Part shown: piece after piece, positions 6,325 to 8,501 of the stretch
Layout: each line of letters begins with the position of its first letter
Numbering within the stretch: the stretch's first letter is position 1
Assembly: GCA_013214245.1 (NCBI GenBank)
Contig: JABSQE010000159.1
Span: 1-8,501 of the forward strand
Source of the DNA: Hyphomicrobiaceae bacterium
Lineage (GTDB): Bacteria > Pseudomonadota > Alphaproteobacteria > Rhizobiales > Hyphomicrobiaceae
Length of the DNA: 8,501 nucleotides
Reading direction: 5' to 3'
Program-made: the position numbers and the translations under genes
The notes under the pieces: generated by a model
What the model was told of the DNA's origin: nothing
Seen by the model: only the letters and a program-made list of their open reading frames with translations
Databases searched by the model: none

Positions 6325-7365
6325 CTAAGGTTTAATTAGAAGATGATTATGGTATTTCAGGTTTTTTAGCACAGAAGCCATACCTTTTATAACACAGTAC
6401 ATCGGGTTTTCGGGTACAGTTATTCCGATACCTTCAAGTCTTTTTTCTAATTCAGTATCTATAGAACTCATATTGGCACCACCCCCTGTGAGATAAATAC
6501 CATTGTCAAATATTTCTTCTATAATATCAGAAGGCAGGTCTTCAATGGAGCGTCTAACAAATTCTGTTATTTTTTCAACAGGACCTTTTAAAGCATCAAT
6601 GATATCAGTCTGACTTAAAACAATGTTTTTTGATCTTCCATTGCAAATGTCTAAACCTCTTATACGAATTTCAGTAGAACTCTCTTTTTTAACGGTGAGC
6701 ATTGCTCCTACATGAATTTTAATCTTTTCGGCGCTTCTTTCGCCAATATGCATTTGATGTTTTCTACGTATAAAATGAATAATTGCTTCGTTCATAACGT
6801 TACCAGCACAGCGTAGAGATCGCGCTAAGAGTATTCCGCCGGCGGACATCACAACAATGTCAGTAGTTCCACTGCCAATGTCGATAACAGTCGTAGCTTT
6901 TTCTTGATTAACGTCTAGACCAACTCCAAAAGCTGCTGCTACGGGTCCTTCAATCAGGTAGACTTTACGGGCACCAGCTGAAAATGTTGTGTCGTAAACT
7001 GCCTGCCTTTCTACTGTTGTTGCTCCGGGTGGTATGCAAACTAGAATTCTTGGTCTACGAAAAGAGAATCGTGTCTTGATTTTTCTTATTAACTGACAAA
7101 GCATTTCTTCGGTCACGATTAAATCGGCAATAACTCCATCTCTCAGTGGGTGAATAGCCTCTATCATCTCGGGTGTTCGTCCTAAAATCTGTTTAGCTCG
7201 GTTGCCAACGGCTAGAGCTTCACGAATGCCATTTCTATTGTGAATTGCAACAACAGTTGGCTCAGTTAGCACCAGTTCGTGATTGGTAACTTGGAGTATA
7301 GTACTTGCCGTACCAAGATCGATGGCTATATCGTCAGAGAATACTGAATTAATCCCTGCTATCAT
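6325..7365 (-). CDS. mreB: Rod-shape actin MreB with altered ATPase site
   Basis: MreB forms membrane-bound antiparallel filaments that direct lateral wall synthesis by the Rod complex. I place the start at the ATG of 7363-7365 because it gives 346 residues and exactly the family N-terminal spacing to DLGTA. AGGAT lies about ten bases upstream. An open extension back to 7446 is Lys/Phe-rich and matches nothing in the family. Conserved parts are DLGT (16-19), RDGVIAD (75-81), DIGSGTT (162-168), MNEAI (191-195), AEKIK (212-216) and the adenosine motif GIYLTGGGA (289-297). However, the LIEEP motif reads LIEGP: G140 replaces the glutamate that catalyses ATP hydrolysis (T. maritima E131). DLGTANT is DLGTAST, DIGGGTTE is DIGSGTTD, and GD.MDE is GNVMNE. 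No mreC or mreD follows. leuA lies upstream on the same strand after 245 bases. It is clearly MreB, possibly a non-hydrolysing or drifting copy. Confidence 0.92.
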   Translation of the reverse strand: MIAGINSVFSDDIAIDLGTASTILQVTNHELVLTEPTVVAIHNRNGIREALAVGNRAKQILGRTPEMIEAIHPLRDGVIADLIVTEEMLCQLIRKIKTRFSFRRPRILVCIPPGATTVERQAVYDTTFSAGARKVYLIEGPVAAAFGVGLDVNQEKATTVIDIGSGTTDIVVMSAGGILLARSLRCAGNVMNEAIIHFIRRKHQMHIGERSAEKIKIHVGAMLTVKKESSTEIRIRGLDICNGRSKNIVLSQTDIIDALKGPVEKITEFVRRSIEDLPSDIIEEIFDNGIYLTGGGANMSSIDTELEKRLEGIGITVPENPMYCVIKGMASVLKNLKYHNHLLIKP

Positions 7366-7610
7366 ATGGGCTCTAATCCTAAAAATACGAAATTTATATA
7401 TCCTAAATATTAGTTTTTGTTTTGTAGTAGTTTTCCCACCCAGCAAATCATGAGTCGTGTAAAACTCTATAAATCAAGGTGTATGGCCCATCAGTTAGGT
7501 TCTTAAGCGAATATTGGCCGTGGGCAGATGGATTGAATTTATATAAGGATCTTTCACATATTTTCAGTAAGGTTTGAACTATTAATTGTAGAAGTATATC
7601 TATTTAACAG

Positions 7611-8501
7611 TCATGGGCCGGACAACTGGTTAGAATCTTCGACATATCGCTGGGCCGATTTACCACGTCCTTGTTTTAATATTAGCTTGTTCAGCGCACC
7701 TACATAAGCCTTTGCGGATGCAACGAGGGTATCTGGGTCAGCTGATCGAGATGTGGCTGTATAACCATCCTGCTCAAAAAGACGCACAGAAACTTCTGCC
7801 TGCGCATCAGTGCCCTCGGTTACTGCGTTAACTTTATAAAGTTCTAGCGTTGCATTATGAGGAACTATAGCTTGAATGGCATTAAATGTTGCATCAACCG
7901 GACCATACCCAGAGCTCTGTGCAGTTTTGTGAAGTCCTTTAACATCAAGGGTCAGGGTTGCAGATTGCGGTCCTGATGTTCCAGCTATTACTGTTAGCGA
8001 TACTACTTTTATACGATCGTGGCACGTCGCTATTCCCTCATCAACTAGCGCTTCTATATCTTCATCATAAATAACTTTTTTTCGGTCAGCTAAAGTTTTT
8101 AACCGCTCAAAAGTATCCTCAAAATTATTATCGCTTAGCTCGTACCCAAGATCTTTCAGCTTTGATCGGAATGCATTGCGTCCAGAATGCTTGCCCATTA
8201 CTAATGATGATTTACTGACACCAACAGATTCAGGTGTCATTATCTCGTAGGTTTGTGTATGTTTAAGCATACCGTCTTGATGGATGCCGCTTTCATGAGC
8301 AAAAGCGTTTCTGCCTACGACAGCTTTATTATACTGTACAGGAAATGATGTCGCTGCTGAAACCAGTTTTGAAGCGCGCAGTAGCATTTCCGTATTTATG
8401 CCTAATTCGTATGGAAAATCGTCAGCACGAGTTTTGATCGCCATCACTACTTCCTCAAGTGCTGCATTTCCAGCACGCTCACCAATACCGTTTATAGTAC
8501 A
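7611..8501 (-). CDS. leuA: 2-isopropylmalate synthase, C-terminal part (runs off right edge)
   Basis: LeuA condenses acetyl-CoA with 2-oxoisovalerate to form 2-isopropylmalate, the first committed step of leucine synthesis, and is feedback-inhibited by leucine. The frame is open from the window edge (8499-8501) to TGA at 7611-7613, giving 296 residues; roughly 220 N-terminal residues, including the HxH metal motif, lie outside. The first visible segment, TINGIGERAGNAALEE, ends the TIM barrel and carries the metal-binding asparagine. NAFAHESGIHQDGM (about 65-78) and YEIMTPESVG are the conserved linker-region motifs. From about residue 160 the C-terminal regulatory domain follows (VVSLTVIAGTSGPQSATL, GYGPVDATFNAI), so leucine control is probably retained. 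Methionine or GTG codons near 8447 are internal, not starts. mreB lies downstream on the same strand after 245 bases. The visible part shows no break. Confidence 0.95.
   Translation of the reverse strand, partial: CTINGIGERAGNAALEEVVMAIKTRADDFPYELGINTEMLLRASKLVSAATSFPVQYNKAVVGRNAFAHESGIHQDGMLKHTQTYEIMTPESVGVSKSSLVMGKHSGRNAFRSKLKDLGYELSDNNFEDTFERLKTLADRKKVIYDEDIEALVDEGIATCHDRIKVVSLTVIAGTSGPQSATLTLDVKGLHKTAQSSGYGPVDATFNAIQAIVPHNATLELYKVNAVTEGTDAQAEVSVRLFEQDGYTATSRSADPDTLVASAKAYVGALNKLILKQGRGKSAQRYVEDSNQLSGP

Noticed and set aside
7366..7446. Longer mreB with 27 extra N-terminal residues from an ATG at 7446
   Set aside because: The extension is Lys/Phe/Ile-rich and matches no MreB. The ATG at 7365 gives the exact family spacing before DLGTA and the usual length, so the extension is chance open frame in AT-rich DNA.
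8444..8447. leuA start at the GTG/ATG near 8447
   Set aside because: The frame continues upstream with the conserved NGIGERAGN motif to the window edge, so these are internal codons of a gene cut by the window.

Overview
The window looks like chromosomal DNA from an AT-rich alphaproteobacterium with a reduced, decaying genome, most likely a host-associated symbiont. Three things point this way. First, ssrA (tmRNA) is circularly permuted and encodes a two-piece RNA, the form characteristic of Alphaproteobacteria. Second, the proteins (MurA, XerC, RbfA, TruB, MreB, LeuA) read as alphaproteobacterial housekeeping proteins. Third, coding density is very low: by the coordinates below, protein genes fill about 53% of the window, or about 57% with the RNA genes, and two spacers exceed 1.1 and 1.6 kb with no recognisable gene. 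The combination of low density, AT-rich DNA and retained leucine synthesis resembles reduced alphaproteobacterial symbionts such as Candidatus Endolissoclinum. That placement is a guess, not a demonstrated identity.

Layout from left to right. The 5' part of murA (peptidoglycan precursor synthesis) runs off the left edge on the minus strand. A 1.15 kb gene-free stretch follows, containing a cluster of strong inverted repeats and a terminator-like hairpin. Next is tRNA-Thr(GGU) on the plus strand, then a 1.6 kb gene-free stretch with weaker hairpins and an orphan Shine-Dalgarno-like site. xerC (chromosome dimer resolution) lies on the plus strand. The permuted tmRNA gene is on the minus strand, with rbfA (30S maturation) and truB (tRNA U55 pseudouridine synthase) divergent from it on the plus strand. 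Convergent to truB, on the minus strand, are mreB (cell-shape actin) and, upstream of it, the C-terminal part of leuA (leucine biosynthesis), which runs off the right edge.

Most genes are single or paired survivors of larger ancestral clusters. rbfA-truB lack the usual infB before them and rpsO/pnp after them. mreB lacks the usual mreC/mreD behind it. Four of the products concern translation (tRNA-Thr, tmRNA, RbfA, TruB), two the cell envelope and shape (MurA, MreB), one chromosome segregation (XerC) and one amino-acid synthesis (LeuA).

The most striking points are: an intact MreB fold whose ATP-hydrolysis glutamate is replaced by glycine, with several other active-site changes; a clearly readable two-piece tmRNA with the tag ANDNYAEPQAIAA; and a non-random-looking cluster of long perfect hairpins ending in a T-run between murA and tRNA-Thr. 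I found no CRISPR array, insertion sequence, phage gene or defence system.
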